A stretch of 64,000 bases of DNA from Bradyrhizobium diazoefficiens. GTDB taxonomy: Bacteria > Pseudomonadota > Alphaproteobacteria > Rhizobiales > Xanthobacteraceae. The notes beneath the pieces are model-generated. The model was not told the origin of the DNA. It did no database searches and worked only from the letters and a program-made list of their open reading frames with translations. The DNA lies in the NCBI RefSeq assembly GCF_018129965.1, contig NZ_JAFCKW010000005.1, positions 88,088 through 152,087 on the forward strand. Direction: 5' to 3'. Below are positions 26,600 to 35,483 of the stretch, in pieces (within the stretch, counting starts at the first letter, position 1; every line of letters begins with the position of its first letter). The position numbers and the translations under genes are program-made.

Positions 26600-26616
26600 T
26601 TTTCGTTCGACGAAAA
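26600..26616. repeat. Perfect inverted repeat upstream of the nitroreductase gene
   Basis: TTTTCGT and ACGAAAA form a perfect 7-base dyad around TCG. It lies between the ligase stop at 26650 and the nitroreductase start at 26562. It differs from the TAAC-N4-GTTA sites and may be an operator or a short mRNA hairpin. Confidence 0.4.
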
Positions 26617-26649
26617 TTGCGACGCCAAGAGCTAATGGGCGTGTCCGTA

Positions 26650-28209
26650 TTAGCTGTTTACCCGTTGCCTTTCGCCCGCCAGCCTGGCTTCGAGCTCGTG
26701 GCGCTGAACCTTGCCGCTGGTGGACCGCGGAAATTCCGAAAAATCGATGAACCGGAACTGCCGGGGACATTTGTATCCGGCAAGATCGCGCCGGCACAGA
26801 GCAAGCAGGTCCGCCTCTGTGATCGTGGTGTCGCGGCGCGACACGAATGCCACGGGAACCTCACCCCATTTCACATCGAGAGCACGCACGACCGCGGCCT
26901 CGGTGATCCCTGCATCACTCATCAAAACACGCTCGATCTCGGCTGGATAAACGTTTTCGCCGCCGGTCTTGATCATGTACTTGGCGCGATCGACGAAATC
27001 GAGCGAGCCGTCGTCATTGCGTCGAAACACGTCGCCCATGTGAAACCACCCGCCGCGAAAGTCGCGTGCGTTGGTATCATCAGCTTTCCAATAGCCGGAG
27101 AACAAAGTTGGGCTGCGAATAGCCAACTCTCCCGGTGCGCCAATCGGAACCTCCTTGTCGGCAGAATCGACGAGCTTGATGTCGCAGAACGCGCTTTGTT
27201 GCTTCGCCAGGCTGGCAGGTATTTCGCCTACCGGGATCAATGATCTGGTTGCCGGCGGCAAGCCGGTCTCGGTCGAACCAAAACTGTTGACGTAGGGAGC
27301 TCGCAGCAGGTCAGTGACCTCGGCGATGACATGCGGAGGGACCAGGTCGGCCATCGCGCCGCAAACACCAACGCCCTTTACGGTCGTGTTCCGCGCCTTG
27401 AAGCCGGCGATGAATGCTTCAATCATGCCCGGGATCAAGACGAACCAGCCGATCCGATGGCGCTCCAAAGCAGACAATAACGGCTCGATCTGGAAGCCGT
27501 CGACCACGACGACCGTTCCGCCACGCAAGAGTGTCGCGAGACTGTGGTCCGTGGATGCCATGTGAAACAGCGGCGCCCAGGCCACAAAGGTATCGCGATG
27601 CGAAATGTTCAGCTCGGAGCTGAACACCAGCGCCCGCATGATCATCGCCCGATGCGAAATGACGGCCCCTTTGGGCTGGCCGGTGGTCCCACTGGTGTAA
27701 AGGATCACCAGGCCGTCTTCGGACTCCGCTGCAATGGGCAGCGCATGACCGTTTTGTTCTTGCAATATATGCTCGTATTGCGGGCCGATCTTGATGATCT
27801 TGCGGTCCCCTACGGGAGAAAGCTCGAAATCTCCGGCCAGTTCTTCTTCAATAATCAAGAGCTTCGGTGAAACCAGATCGATACAATAGGCGAGTTCCCG
27901 CTGCGACAATCGCCAGTTCAGGCAAGCCGTGATGACCCCGAGATTGGCGGCCGCCAGCTCTACTTCGAGATATTCCGGTCGGTTGCGTGAAAGCAATGCC
28001 ACGCGGTCGCCTCGGCGAAGACCCTGGCTCGCCAGCATCGAGGTTGCGCGATGCACACGGTCGAGGAGTTGCCCATAGCTGACATGTCTTTCCTGGTATT
28101 CGATCGCCACCGAAGATTTATGGATCAGCGCTCTCGCGCGAAACAGCTCGCCAATCGTGGGACTGGCGCCCGCCCTCGTTGTCAGAGCTTTTTCGTGTGC
28201 GTCCGTCAC
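26650..28209 (-). CDS. AMP-forming acyl-CoA ligase (FadD type)
   Basis: This 519-residue adenylate-forming enzyme has the A3 loop YTSGTTGQPKGAVISH, FGSTETGLP, the hinge GWFHMGDVFRRNDDGSLDFVDR and the A10 lysine in PRSTSGKVQRHE. GTG at 28209 is chosen because GGAGG lies seven bases upstream; the frame extends to 28257 without a ribosome site. It leads the operon ligase, nitroreductase, thiolase, DUF35, and is divergent from the crotonase at 28450 across the operator at 28302-28313. Confidence 0.92.
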   Translation of the reverse strand: MTDAHEKALTTRAGASPTIGELFRARALIHKSSVAIEYQERHVSYGQLLDRVHRATSMLASQGLRRGDRVALLSRNRPEYLEVELAAANLGVITACLNWRLSQRELAYCIDLVSPKLLIIEEELAGDFELSPVGDRKIIKIGPQYEHILQEQNGHALPIAAESEDGLVILYTSGTTGQPKGAVISHRAMIMRALVFSSELNISHRDTFVAWAPLFHMASTDHSLATLLRGGTVVVVDGFQIEPLLSALERHRIGWFVLIPGMIEAFIAGFKARNTTVKGVGVCGAMADLVPPHVIAEVTDLLRAPYVNSFGSTETGLPPATRSLIPVGEIPASLAKQQSAFCDIKLVDSADKEVPIGAPGELAIRSPTLFSGYWKADDTNARDFRGGWFHMGDVFRRNDDGSLDFVDRAKYMIKTGGENVYPAEIERVLMSDAGITEAAVVRALDVKWGEVPVAFVSRRDTTITEADLLALCRRDLAGYKCPRQFRFIDFSEFPRSTSGKVQRHELEARLAGERQRVNS

Positions 28210-28301
28210 GGCAAATCCTCCGAGTCTTGCTCTCGCCGCCCCTGACGACGGCCTCAACTGAAAGTATAAGCTTGCAGCCTTTCCCGATCGGTTTTAAATT
28301 C

Positions 28302-28313
28302 TAACATCTGTTC
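28302..28313. promoter_or_regulatory. Palindromic operator TAACATCTGTTC in the divergent 28.2/28.45 kb promoter region
   Basis: The island dyad lies between the ligase start (28209, reverse) and the crotonase start (28450, forward). Flanking TTC and GAA extend the symmetry, with six of seven arm positions pairing across four bases. Confidence 0.58.
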
Positions 28314-28449
28314 GAATGAATTCATAGCAGGTTCGTGGCGAGGACGTATCGGAAAGCAGGAGAAATCTGCTGACTGCGATATGCATCGTCATCCCCTGTA
28401 AGATTTAACCCGACCAAGCAAATCAACCAAGTGTCCAGAAGGGAAGCCG

Positions 28450-29259
28450 ATGTCCAATCGTTATGCTGCTTATACCAAATTGAAGCTCGACTATCCGTCC
28501 AAGCGGGTTCTCCGGCTCACATTCGACCGGCCCGAGACCTACAATTCGGTCGACGCCGAGACCCACACTCAGCTCACCAATATCTGGCGTGACATCAACG
28601 ACGATCCGGATATCAACGCGATCATCGTGACCGGAGCTGGCAAAGCCTTTTCGGCGGGGGGCGATTTCGAGCTGATCAAGAGTATTCTCGACAACCCGGT
28701 CGCACGGATGTCGACCTGGAAGGAGGCCAAGGATCTCGTTTATAACGTTATCAATTGCAACAAGCCGATCATCTCGGCGATCAACGGCGTCGCCGTCGGT
28801 GCAGGTCTCGTCGTCGGAATCCTGGCCGATATCTCGATTTGTGGAAAGTCCGCGCGCATCGTCGATGGTCATACGCGGCTTGGCGTCGCGGCGGGCGATG
28901 TCGCTTGCATCATCTGGCCGTTATTGTGCGGCCTTGCAAAAGCAAAGTACTACCTGCTGACCTGCAAGCCGCTGTCCGGCGAAGAAGCCGAGCGGATCGG
29001 TCTGGTGTCGCTATGCGTCGAAGACGCGGACCTGCAGAGGATAGCAATCGAGACGGCCGAGGAGCTTTCCAACGGCGCGCAGAGCGCGATCCGTTGGACC
29101 AAGTACGCTCTTAACAACTGGCTGCGTGTCAATGGTCCGCTGTTCGATACCTCGACCGCGCTTGAGATTTTGGGTTTCACCGGCGCGGAGGCGCGCGAGG
29201 GATTGGCGTCGCATCTCGAAAAACGCAAGCCGGTGTTTCCACAGGATTGCCCGCTCTGA
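28450..29259 (+). CDS. Crotonase-family protein lacking the usual hydratase glutamates
   Basis: This 269-residue crotonase has FSAGGDFEL (oxyanion loop) and the C-terminal SHLEKRKPVFPQDCPL. Where hydratases carry their two glutamates it reads GAGLVVGILAD and VDGHTRLGVAAGD, so neither glutamate is present. Simple hydratase activity is therefore doubtful; isomerase, lyase or hydrolase chemistry is more likely. GAAGGGA lies eight bases before the ATG. It is followed by a hairpin terminator and a convergent ligase gene. Confidence 0.88.
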   Translation: MSNRYAAYTKLKLDYPSKRVLRLTFDRPETYNSVDAETHTQLTNIWRDINDDPDINAIIVTGAGKAFSAGGDFELIKSILDNPVARMSTWKEAKDLVYNVINCNKPIISAINGVAVGAGLVVGILADISICGKSARIVDGHTRLGVAAGDVACIIWPLLCGLAKAKYYLLTCKPLSGEEAERIGLVSLCVEDADLQRIAIETAEELSNGAQSAIRWTKYALNNWLRVNGPLFDTSTALEILGFTGAEAREGLASHLEKRKPVFPQDCPL

Positions 29260-29282
29260 TCCATGCGCGCGACGGTCATCTC

Positions 29283-29316
29283 AGAAGGGGGCCGGAATTT
29301 CACCCGGCCTTCTTCT
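29283..29316. terminator. Probable bidirectional terminator between convergent genes
   Basis: Between the crotonase stop (29259) and the ligase stop (29339), GGCCGG (29290-29295) pairs with CCGGCC (29304-29309). The outer AGAAGG and CCTTCTT extend the stem past a small bulge. A TTCTTCTT run follows on the forward side. The location fits termination from both directions. Confidence 0.5.
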
Positions 29317-29338
29317 TGCGGCAGCCGTTAGCCGAGAA

Positions 29339-30958
29339 TTATTTCATCGAATTAACGATCTCGCGAAGCCTGAATTTCTGCACTTTGCCGCTCGGCGTTT
29401 TCGGCAAGGCTTCGAGCACCTCAATGCGCTCCGGCCAGTAGTTCTTGGCTACAGCGTTCTCCGCCATATACGCCATCAAGTCAGCTAACGTCAGTAATGC
29501 TCCCTCGCGCAGCACGACACAGGCACAGGCCCGCTCGCCCAAGCGTTCATCTGGCACTCCGACGATTGCGACTTCCCGGACGGCTGGATGGCGATACATC
29601 AGCTCTTCAATCTCGATCACGGGAACGTTCTCGCCGCCGCGGATGACGATGTCCTTGGTGCGCCCCGTGATACGAATGTAGCCGTCCTTGTCCTTGCGGG
29701 CGAGGTCGCCGGTCTCGAACCAGCCATCCTGATCGACGGCATAGAGATGCGGCCGCTTGAGGTAGCCCACAAAGGTGCCGGGGCCCCTCGCTTGTAGACG
29801 CCCCTCTTCATCGTGAGGCAGGACTTTGCCCCCGCCATCGACGATCCTGACTTCCATACCCTGGCTTGGGCAACCGTCGGTCTCGAAGACCTTTTCCGGT
29901 GGATCGTCGAGCTTGGTGGTCGTCACCAGCCCGTTTTCCGTCATCCCCCATCCCGAGACGATGTGCGCACCAAGATTCTGTGTGGCCTGGCGCACTAAGA
30001 CACGAGGAATTGGGGCGCCTGCCGATACGAAAGTGCGCAGCGAACGCAGCGCTTCAGGCCGCCGCTCCGCCTCCGCAGTCAAATCCGCCAGAAACGGCGT
30101 CGACGCCATGGTCATCGTCACGCCCTCTGTCTCGATGATGTCGACCGCCTTGGCCGGATTCCAGATGTCCTGAAGAACAACCCGCCCTCCCAGATACAGC
30201 GACAGAAGCAGGCCGACGAGAAAACCGGTCTGATGGGCCATCGGCGAGGCCATCAGCACGACATCGTTGGCTGTGAGACGGATGCGATCCTCAAAATATC
30301 GCACGCTGTTCAGCAACGTATTGCCCGTATGCATCACCCCCTTGGGCTCACCTGTTGTGCCCGACGTATAAAGCAATTGCACGACATCATCGGCCGAGGC
30401 AGCGGTCGCTGCCTCAACCCGCTTTCCCGGCGAATTCAGCACGGTCTCGAAGTCTCGATTGTCGCCCGAACCGATAATGACGACGTGCTCAAGTGTGGGC
30501 ACCTTGGCCTTGAGGCGGTCCGCCATTGCGGCGTGATCGAAATCGCGAAATCGCTGTGGAACGATCAGCACGCGCGTCTCGGCCAAGGTCAGCATGAATT
30601 CCATTTCGCGATCGCGGAAAATTGGCATGATGGGATTTGTGACCGCGCCGATCCGCAGCAGTGCGAGGTGAAGAGCCATGAATTGCCACCAATTCGGCAA
30701 CTGATACGACACCACTTCGCCAGGCTTGACACCAAGCCGCAACAAATTAGCCGCGATTCGCTCGGCAGCTTGCTGCAGTTCGCCGTATGTCAGCGCCGTA
30801 CGTCGGTTGGACGCAGCTTCGTAGCCAACAACCGCGAGCCGCCCTGGATCGTTTCTGGCATGCCTCGAAAAAAACTCGAGCAAGGTTTGATCGCTCCAGA
30901 ATCCAGCGGCCCGCATCGCTTGCTTGCGTTGATCTGACAAGATCGGATCCATCGCCAT
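29339..30958 (-). CDS. AMP-forming CoA ligase resembling cyclohexanecarboxylate-CoA ligase AliA
   Basis: This 539-residue enzyme has YTSGTTGEPKGVMHTG, GWGMTENG, the hinge GWFETGDLARKDKDGYIRITGR and the A10 lysine PKTPSGKVQKF. The region VVSYQLPNWWQFMALHLALL followed by GAVTNPIMPIFRDREMEFML matches what I recall of AliA of Rhodopseudomonas palustris, which activates cyclohexanecarboxylate. ATG at 30958 is chosen for GGAGAGG six bases upstream; the frame to 31045 is a non-coding extension. It lies directly downstream of the ACS-like gene. AliA-like ligases also occur in short-chain and other cyclic-acid pathways, so the substrate stays open. Confidence 0.9.
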   Translation of the reverse strand: MAMDPILSDQRKQAMRAAGFWSDQTLLEFFSRHARNDPGRLAVVGYEAASNRRTALTYGELQQAAERIAANLLRLGVKPGEVVSYQLPNWWQFMALHLALLRIGAVTNPIMPIFRDREMEFMLTLAETRVLIVPQRFRDFDHAAMADRLKAKVPTLEHVVIIGSGDNRDFETVLNSPGKRVEAATAASADDVVQLLYTSGTTGEPKGVMHTGNTLLNSVRYFEDRIRLTANDVVLMASPMAHQTGFLVGLLLSLYLGGRVVLQDIWNPAKAVDIIETEGVTMTMASTPFLADLTAEAERRPEALRSLRTFVSAGAPIPRVLVRQATQNLGAHIVSGWGMTENGLVTTTKLDDPPEKVFETDGCPSQGMEVRIVDGGGKVLPHDEEGRLQARGPGTFVGYLKRPHLYAVDQDGWFETGDLARKDKDGYIRITGRTKDIVIRGGENVPVIEIEELMYRHPAVREVAIVGVPDERLGERACACVVLREGALLTLADLMAYMAENAVAKNYWPERIEVLEALPKTPSGKVQKFRLREIVNSMK

Positions 30959-31057
30959 TGTACGCCTCTCCTTATGAAATCCTTGGAGCACCGAGGTCGG
31001 GGCCCAGGGAAAGGTCCGCTTCCATCTCGCCCGACAGCTCGCCATTTCCTTCGTGGT

Positions 31058-33025
31058 TTATGCGGCGCCAAGTTTCTCGCGGAGCCTGTCAACTGCTTCG
31101 GGATTGGCGAGTGCGGAAAGATCGCCGGGATCCTTGCTTTCGAACACTGCTCGCAGTACCCGGCGCATGATCTTCATGTTGCGGGTTCGAGGCAGATCAT
31201 CTACAAAAATTATCTTCTCCGGCCGGTACGATGCTCCCATGCCACTTACGATAGCGGATGAGAGCTCGTTGACAATTTCACTCTCGACGTTCGTACCTGG
31301 CATGAGCACGCAGGCACACACGATCGCCGAACCCTTTACCGGGTGCGGAATACCGAACACCGCCGCCTCGGAGACCTTGCCGGTGTCGATCAAAATGCCT
31401 TCGAGCTCGGACGGCCCGGTCCGCTTGCCTGAAATCTTGATGGTGTCGTCGGAGCGCCCGAGAATATAGTAAAGCCCATCATGTCCGCGCATCGCAAAAT
31501 CGCCATGCACCCACAGGCCGGGAAGCGTGCTCCAGTAGCTTTCGATATAGCGCGCATCGGCCTTCCACAAGCTCTTGGTCAACCCGATCGACGCATGGCG
31601 GAGCACCAGTTCGCCGACTTCGCCCGGTGGCAAACTTTTGCCGGACATATCTACGATGTCCGCGCCGACACCGAGCGCCGGACGGGAGAACGAACCGGGG
31701 TTCATCGGATGGTTCGGCGTCCCCGTGAAGATGCAACCTCCAACCTCGGTGCCGCCGGAAATGTTGATGATCGGAAGCTTTCTCTTGCAGACATACTCGA
31801 AGAACCATTGCCACGGTGCGTTGGTCCATGCCTCGCCGCCCGACGCGGTCATACGCAGGCTCGACAGATCGTGGCGCTCGACGTCCTGCGTTCCATAGCG
31901 CATCAAACTACGGACTATGGTGGGCGATACTCCGAGATAGCTGACGCGATGATCCTGGATCAGCCGCCAGAATCGTCCAGTGTCCGGAAAATCCGGCGTG
32001 CCTTCGGCGATCAGAAGGCTCGCGCCGGCGAAACTGGGAATACACGCGCACATCGCGCCGACCATCCAGCCCATGTCACTGAGGAAGAAAAAACGGTCCG
32101 ACGATTTGAAATCGGCGCAGATGATCATGTCGCGTGTGACCATAGAACCGATGAAGCTGATATGGGTCCAAACGCAACCCTTCGGTTCGCCGGTAGTTCC
32201 GGAGGTGTACAGCAGAATCGCGGGATCTTCCGCATTCGTTTCGACGGTCGCGATCGAGCCTTCCGTGCCGAGAAAGATATCGTGCCACCAGTGATCGCGG
32301 CCCTCCCGCATCGGGGTTTCGATCTTAAGGCCATCGCGATCGATGACGATCACGTGCTGCACCGTGGGCGAAGATTCCAGCGCGACGTCGAGGATCGATT
32401 TGAGCGGTGACGGCACGCCGCGTCGCCAGGTCCCGCTCGCGGTGATGACGGCCTTGGCGCCGCCATGGTTAAGCCGGGTTTGTATGGGAGCTGGACCGAA
32501 GCCGGAGAACAGCGGCATCAGGATCGCGCCCAATTTCAGCACCGCGAAAAACGCGATAAAGGTTTCCGGCAGGTTCGGCAAATAGAGAGCGACCACATCG
32601 CCCTTACCGACGCCGAGATTACGCAGTCCCTGCGCAAGCCGTCCGACGCCGCGGTCCAATTCGCGATAGGTAAGCGCGCGCTGTTCGCGCTTGTCTTCAC
32701 CCTCCCAGACCAAAAATGTCTGGTCCCATACGGGCGTGCTGCGATGCTTGTCGATGCAGTTCAGCACGACGTTGGTGGTCCCGCCGACGCACCAGCGTGC
32801 CCATGGCTGCCCGCGCGACAAATCCAACATCTGGTCGTAACTGCGATAGAATCGAACATCGCAGAACTTAAAGACTTCCTCCATTAGCCATGCCGGATCG
32901 GCCTCAGCCTTCGACGCGAGGTGATCGTAATCGTCATATTCGGTTGCTCGCAGGAAAGCGGTCAGATTGCTTGCTGCAATTAGCTCCGGCGGAGGTGTCC
33001 ATGCATAGGACGTTGGATTATTCAT
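31058..33025 (-). CDS. Acetyl/acetoacetyl-CoA synthetase-like AMP-forming ligase
   Basis: This 655-residue protein has the length and layout of the ACS/acetoacetyl-CoA synthetase group: N-terminal FKFCDVRFYRSYDQML, A3 YTSGTTGEPKGCVWTH, GGTEVGG, the hinge GDFAMRGHDGLYYILGRSDD and the C-terminal lysine in TRNMKIMRR. It would activate a short acyl chain or a 3-oxo acid. In this island it might recover acetoacetate or another product of cleavage. It heads a two-ligase operon and is divergent from the transglutaminase-like gene across the region with two palindromes (33195 and 33290). Confidence 0.9.
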   Translation of the reverse strand: MNNPTSYAWTPPPELIAASNLTAFLRATEYDDYDHLASKAEADPAWLMEEVFKFCDVRFYRSYDQMLDLSRGQPWARWCVGGTTNVVLNCIDKHRSTPVWDQTFLVWEGEDKREQRALTYRELDRGVGRLAQGLRNLGVGKGDVVALYLPNLPETFIAFFAVLKLGAILMPLFSGFGPAPIQTRLNHGGAKAVITASGTWRRGVPSPLKSILDVALESSPTVQHVIVIDRDGLKIETPMREGRDHWWHDIFLGTEGSIATVETNAEDPAILLYTSGTTGEPKGCVWTHISFIGSMVTRDMIICADFKSSDRFFFLSDMGWMVGAMCACIPSFAGASLLIAEGTPDFPDTGRFWRLIQDHRVSYLGVSPTIVRSLMRYGTQDVERHDLSSLRMTASGGEAWTNAPWQWFFEYVCKRKLPIINISGGTEVGGCIFTGTPNHPMNPGSFSRPALGVGADIVDMSGKSLPPGEVGELVLRHASIGLTKSLWKADARYIESYWSTLPGLWVHGDFAMRGHDGLYYILGRSDDTIKISGKRTGPSELEGILIDTGKVSEAAVFGIPHPVKGSAIVCACVLMPGTNVESEIVNELSSAIVSGMGASYRPEKIIFVDDLPRTRNMKIMRRVLRAVFESKDPGDLSALANPEAVDRLREKLGAA

Positions 33026-33194
33026 CGACTACGTTCCCTGATTTGCAGTCAAGTTCAATTCGAGATTGACTTACCGGCCGATTAGGAACGCATGCCCGAT
33101 CGAACACGAGACGGTGGACAGGCCCGCCCGATAAGCATGTGTCCAGCCTGGACGGCTAATGCTAACGCTCTCGTCTTGCGAGTTCAATCGATTC

Positions 33195-33206
33195 TAACAA
33201 TCGTTT
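33195..33206. promoter_or_regulatory. Palindromic operator TAACAATCGTTT
   Basis: One-mismatch match to the island dyad, 170 bases upstream of the ACS-like gene (reverse) in the divergent 33025/33331 interval. Confidence 0.5.
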
Positions 33207-33289
33207 GATAAATCTATTCGTATGGAACAACAAATGAGGTATCCATCTTTGGGCGCCGGTCGCGACCCGATTTGACTTGCCTCAATTTC

Positions 33290-33301
33290 TAACGTCTGTT
33301 A
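33290..33301. promoter_or_regulatory. Palindromic operator TAACGTCTGTTA
   Basis: Full match to TAAC-N4-GTTA in the same divergent interval as the 33195 site, ending about 30 bases before the transglutaminase-like start, where a bound repressor would block initiation. Confidence 0.58.
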
Positions 33302-33330
33302 GGTGAGTGCAAGTACCAATCGAGGCGCAA

Positions 33331-34023
33331 GTGACAATCAACCCGGACCTCGCGGAATTTCTCGCTTCAACGCATTACGTGGATTGCGACTCACCTGCGA
33401 TTAGAGAGTTTGTCTCGCGTGTGGCTGGCGACAAACAAGACCGGCCGGCCGCCGAGAAGGCAATCCTCCTATTTAACGCGGTACGAGACCAGATCAGATA
33501 CGACCCCTACGCGGTGAGTTTGTCCGAAGCCGATTATCGCGCCAGCGAGATTCTCAAAATGCCTTCGGCGTTTTGTGTTCCGAAGGCAATATTGTTGACG
33601 GCCGCCATGCGCGCAGCGGGAATCCCCGCCGCGATCGGCTTTGCAGACGTTCGCAACCATCTGAATTCCCCCAAGCTGACGGAGTTAATGGGGACTGATC
33701 TCTTCATTTATCACGGCTACGTCGCGCTTTGGCTCGATGGGAAGATGTTCAAAGTTACGCCCGCGTTCAACATGGAGCTATGTGAACGATTTGGAGTTCG
33801 ACCTCTTATCTTCGACGGTACGGCCGACGCCTTGTTTCACGAGTTCGATACGAGCGATCATCGCCATATGGAGTATGTCAATGACCGAGGTTGGTTCGCC
33901 GACGCTCCGATAGGCAAGATGCTTGAGGACTTCCGCATTGCATATCCCGCGCTGGTGACATTGAATACTGGTGGTGTCTCAATAGATGACGCTGCCTTCG
34001 GAGCGCCTCAATCAGGGGAGTAG
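33331..34023 (+). CDS. Transglutaminase-like cysteine-protease-fold protein
   Basis: This 230-residue protein contains a transglutaminase-like core: SAFCVPKAILLTAAMRAAGIPA with the nucleophile cysteine, then FIYHGYVALWLDGKMFKVTPAFN with the catalytic histidine. The third residue position is asparagine (TPAFN) where many members have aspartate. GTG at 33331 has GAGG five bases upstream and clears the operator; GTG at 33307 is possible. Its promoter carries the island palindrome, so it is probably co-regulated with the catabolic genes. Its reaction is unknown; amide or thioester hydrolysis or ligation is possible. Confidence 0.8.
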   Translation: MTINPDLAEFLASTHYVDCDSPAIREFVSRVAGDKQDRPAAEKAILLFNAVRDQIRYDPYAVSLSEADYRASEILKMPSAFCVPKAILLTAAMRAAGIPAAIGFADVRNHLNSPKLTELMGTDLFIYHGYVALWLDGKMFKVTPAFNMELCERFGVRPLIFDGTADALFHEFDTSDHRHMEYVNDRGWFADAPIGKMLEDFRIAYPALVTLNTGGVSIDDAAFGAPQSGE

Positions 34024-34147
34024 GCCGGAGCGAACGAAACCACGGGATCTGACTACCCGAACCCAGGTGCGAGCTGAATACGACACCCTGGGCGCGCAGT
34101 TTATCGATGGCGCGGTCGGCATCATCCATTTGGCCCAGCCCGAAAAT
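34024..34147 (-). pseudogene. Possible remnant of a VOC/glyoxalase-type gene
   Basis: Read on the reverse strand, this gap encodes an open stretch beginning IFGLGQMDDADRAIDKLRAQ and continuing GVVFSSHLG. It resembles the helix-strand segment of vicinal-oxygen-chelate proteins. It is bounded by a stop, lacks the rest of the fold and overlaps the end of the transglutaminase-like gene. It may be a decayed fragment or chance. Confidence 0.2.
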
Positions 34148-34203
34148 CTACGCACGGCGGCACAGGTTTCGCCGAGAGATGGCAACGGCGGCGATAGGTA
34201 CGC

Positions 34204-35394
34204 TCATTTTGAGGCATGCCGCAATTCGGAAGGCTGCTTGGCGTATTGAACAGCGACACGTCCGACCTTTTCGCGCGCGATGACAAGTTTCTGAATTTGT
34301 GCGGTCCCGTCACCGATTTGTAGACCCATGACATCGAGGTAACGCTGATGAAACGGCAGATCGGTGGTGTAACCGTAGTGGCCGTGGGTCAGCAGGCACT
34401 GGTGGATGATCTCGCAGGTCACCTTCGGAACATACCATTTGCACATCGCAGCTTCCGCGGTGTGTGCAAGCCCGCGATCTCTGAGCGAAAGCGTATAGTA
34501 ACAAAGCTGCCGCATCATGGTGAGCTGGGTCTCAGCTTCCGCGAGCGGAAAGCTCACGCCTTGAAACTGCGCGATCGGCCGCTCGAAGGCGGTTCTTTCC
34601 GTCGAGTATTGCCATGCTTCGTCGACCGACGCCTGCGCCGGTCCGATGCACTCAAGGCCGATCAAGGCACGGCTATAGTCGAAGCCCGACATGATTTTGG
34701 AGAAGCCCTTGTTCTCCTCTGCCATCAGGCACTCGGCCGGAATGAAGACGTCGTCGAAGAACACCGAGCCGCGACCGACAGGCTTAGTCCCGATATCGTC
34801 GAAGTGAGTACGCGTAATTCCGCTCTGCGCCAGATCGACAAAGAATGCGCTGACGCCACGTGCGCCGTCTTCGACCTTCCCAGTGCGCGCGAAGATGATT
34901 GCTGCGTCGCATTGATCCGAGAAGCTCATCGATGTCTTTTCACCGTTGAGGCGATAGCCATTTCCTGATTTTTCGGCTCGCAGAATAAGATTGGCCGCGT
35001 CCGAACCGCCCCGCGGCTCGGTCAGGCCGAGGCCGATGATCTTCTCACCGCGGGCCACCTGCGGAAGCCACTCCTGAGCGATTTCGGGCGAGGCGTGCTC
35101 TGCGAGCATCCCGCCGAGCAGTGACGCCAGGAGCTGGACGTAGCTGGCGTTGAAGTCTCCATAAGCGATCTGCTCGACAATAATGCCTGCCGTCACGCTG
35201 CTTTCGCCAAGGCCGCCGTATTTTTCCGGCAGATCGGCGCCGATCAGGCCGAGTGACCCCATTTGTTTCAGCATGGCACGATCGATGCGGTGTTCCCTTG
35301 CCCGCCTCTGATAGTGGGGGCCCAGCTTGTCCTTGGCGAAACGCTTCGCGGTTTCCTGGAAAGCCTGCTGCTGCTCGCTGAGTGCGTAATCCAT
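34204..35394 (-). CDS. Acyl-CoA dehydrogenase, possibly AliB-like (cyclohexanecarboxyl-CoA dehydrogenase)
   Basis: This 396-residue flavoprotein has GADLPEKYGGLGESSV, GLTEPRGGSDAANL and the C-terminal IGDGTAQIQKLVIARE. In that last motif aspartate stands where MCAD-type enzymes have the catalytic glutamate (IYEGT), a pattern found in some alicyclic acyl-CoA dehydrogenases. It should introduce a double bond next to the thioester carbonyl. ATG at 35394 is chosen for GGGAGAGG five bases upstream. It is divergent from the dienoyl-CoA reductase-like gene across the 35440 operator. The AliB assignment is tentative. Confidence 0.9.
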   Translation of the reverse strand: MDYALSEQQQAFQETAKRFAKDKLGPHYQRRAREHRIDRAMLKQMGSLGLIGADLPEKYGGLGESSVTAGIIVEQIAYGDFNASYVQLLASLLGGMLAEHASPEIAQEWLPQVARGEKIIGLGLTEPRGGSDAANLILRAEKSGNGYRLNGEKTSMSFSDQCDAAIIFARTGKVEDGARGVSAFFVDLAQSGITRTHFDDIGTKPVGRGSVFFDDVFIPAECLMAEENKGFSKIMSGFDYSRALIGLECIGPAQASVDEAWQYSTERTAFERPIAQFQGVSFPLAEAETQLTMMRQLCYYTLSLRDRGLAHTAEAAMCKWYVPKVTCEIIHQCLLTHGHYGYTTDLPFHQRYLDVMGLQIGDGTAQIQKLVIAREKVGRVAVQYAKQPSELRHASK

Positions 35395-35439
35395 CGCGAC
35401 CTCTCCCATCTAGGTGATCTTGAGTTCTTGCATTCAGTC

Positions 35440-35451
35440 TAACAACTGTTA
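35440..35451. promoter_or_regulatory. Palindromic operator TAACAACTGTTA
   Basis: Full match to the island dyad with flanking TCT and AGA, between the divergent acyl-CoA dehydrogenase (35394) and flavin oxidoreductase (35484). Confidence 0.6.
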
Positions 35452-35483
35452 GAAATTTAACAACCAGCCACGGAGCCAAGTCC

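Noticed and set aside
26630..26655. AGCTAAT...ATTAGCT inverted repeat at the end of the ligase gene.
   Set aside because: AT-rich 7-base arms with a 12-base loop are weak, and one arm includes the ligase stop codon.
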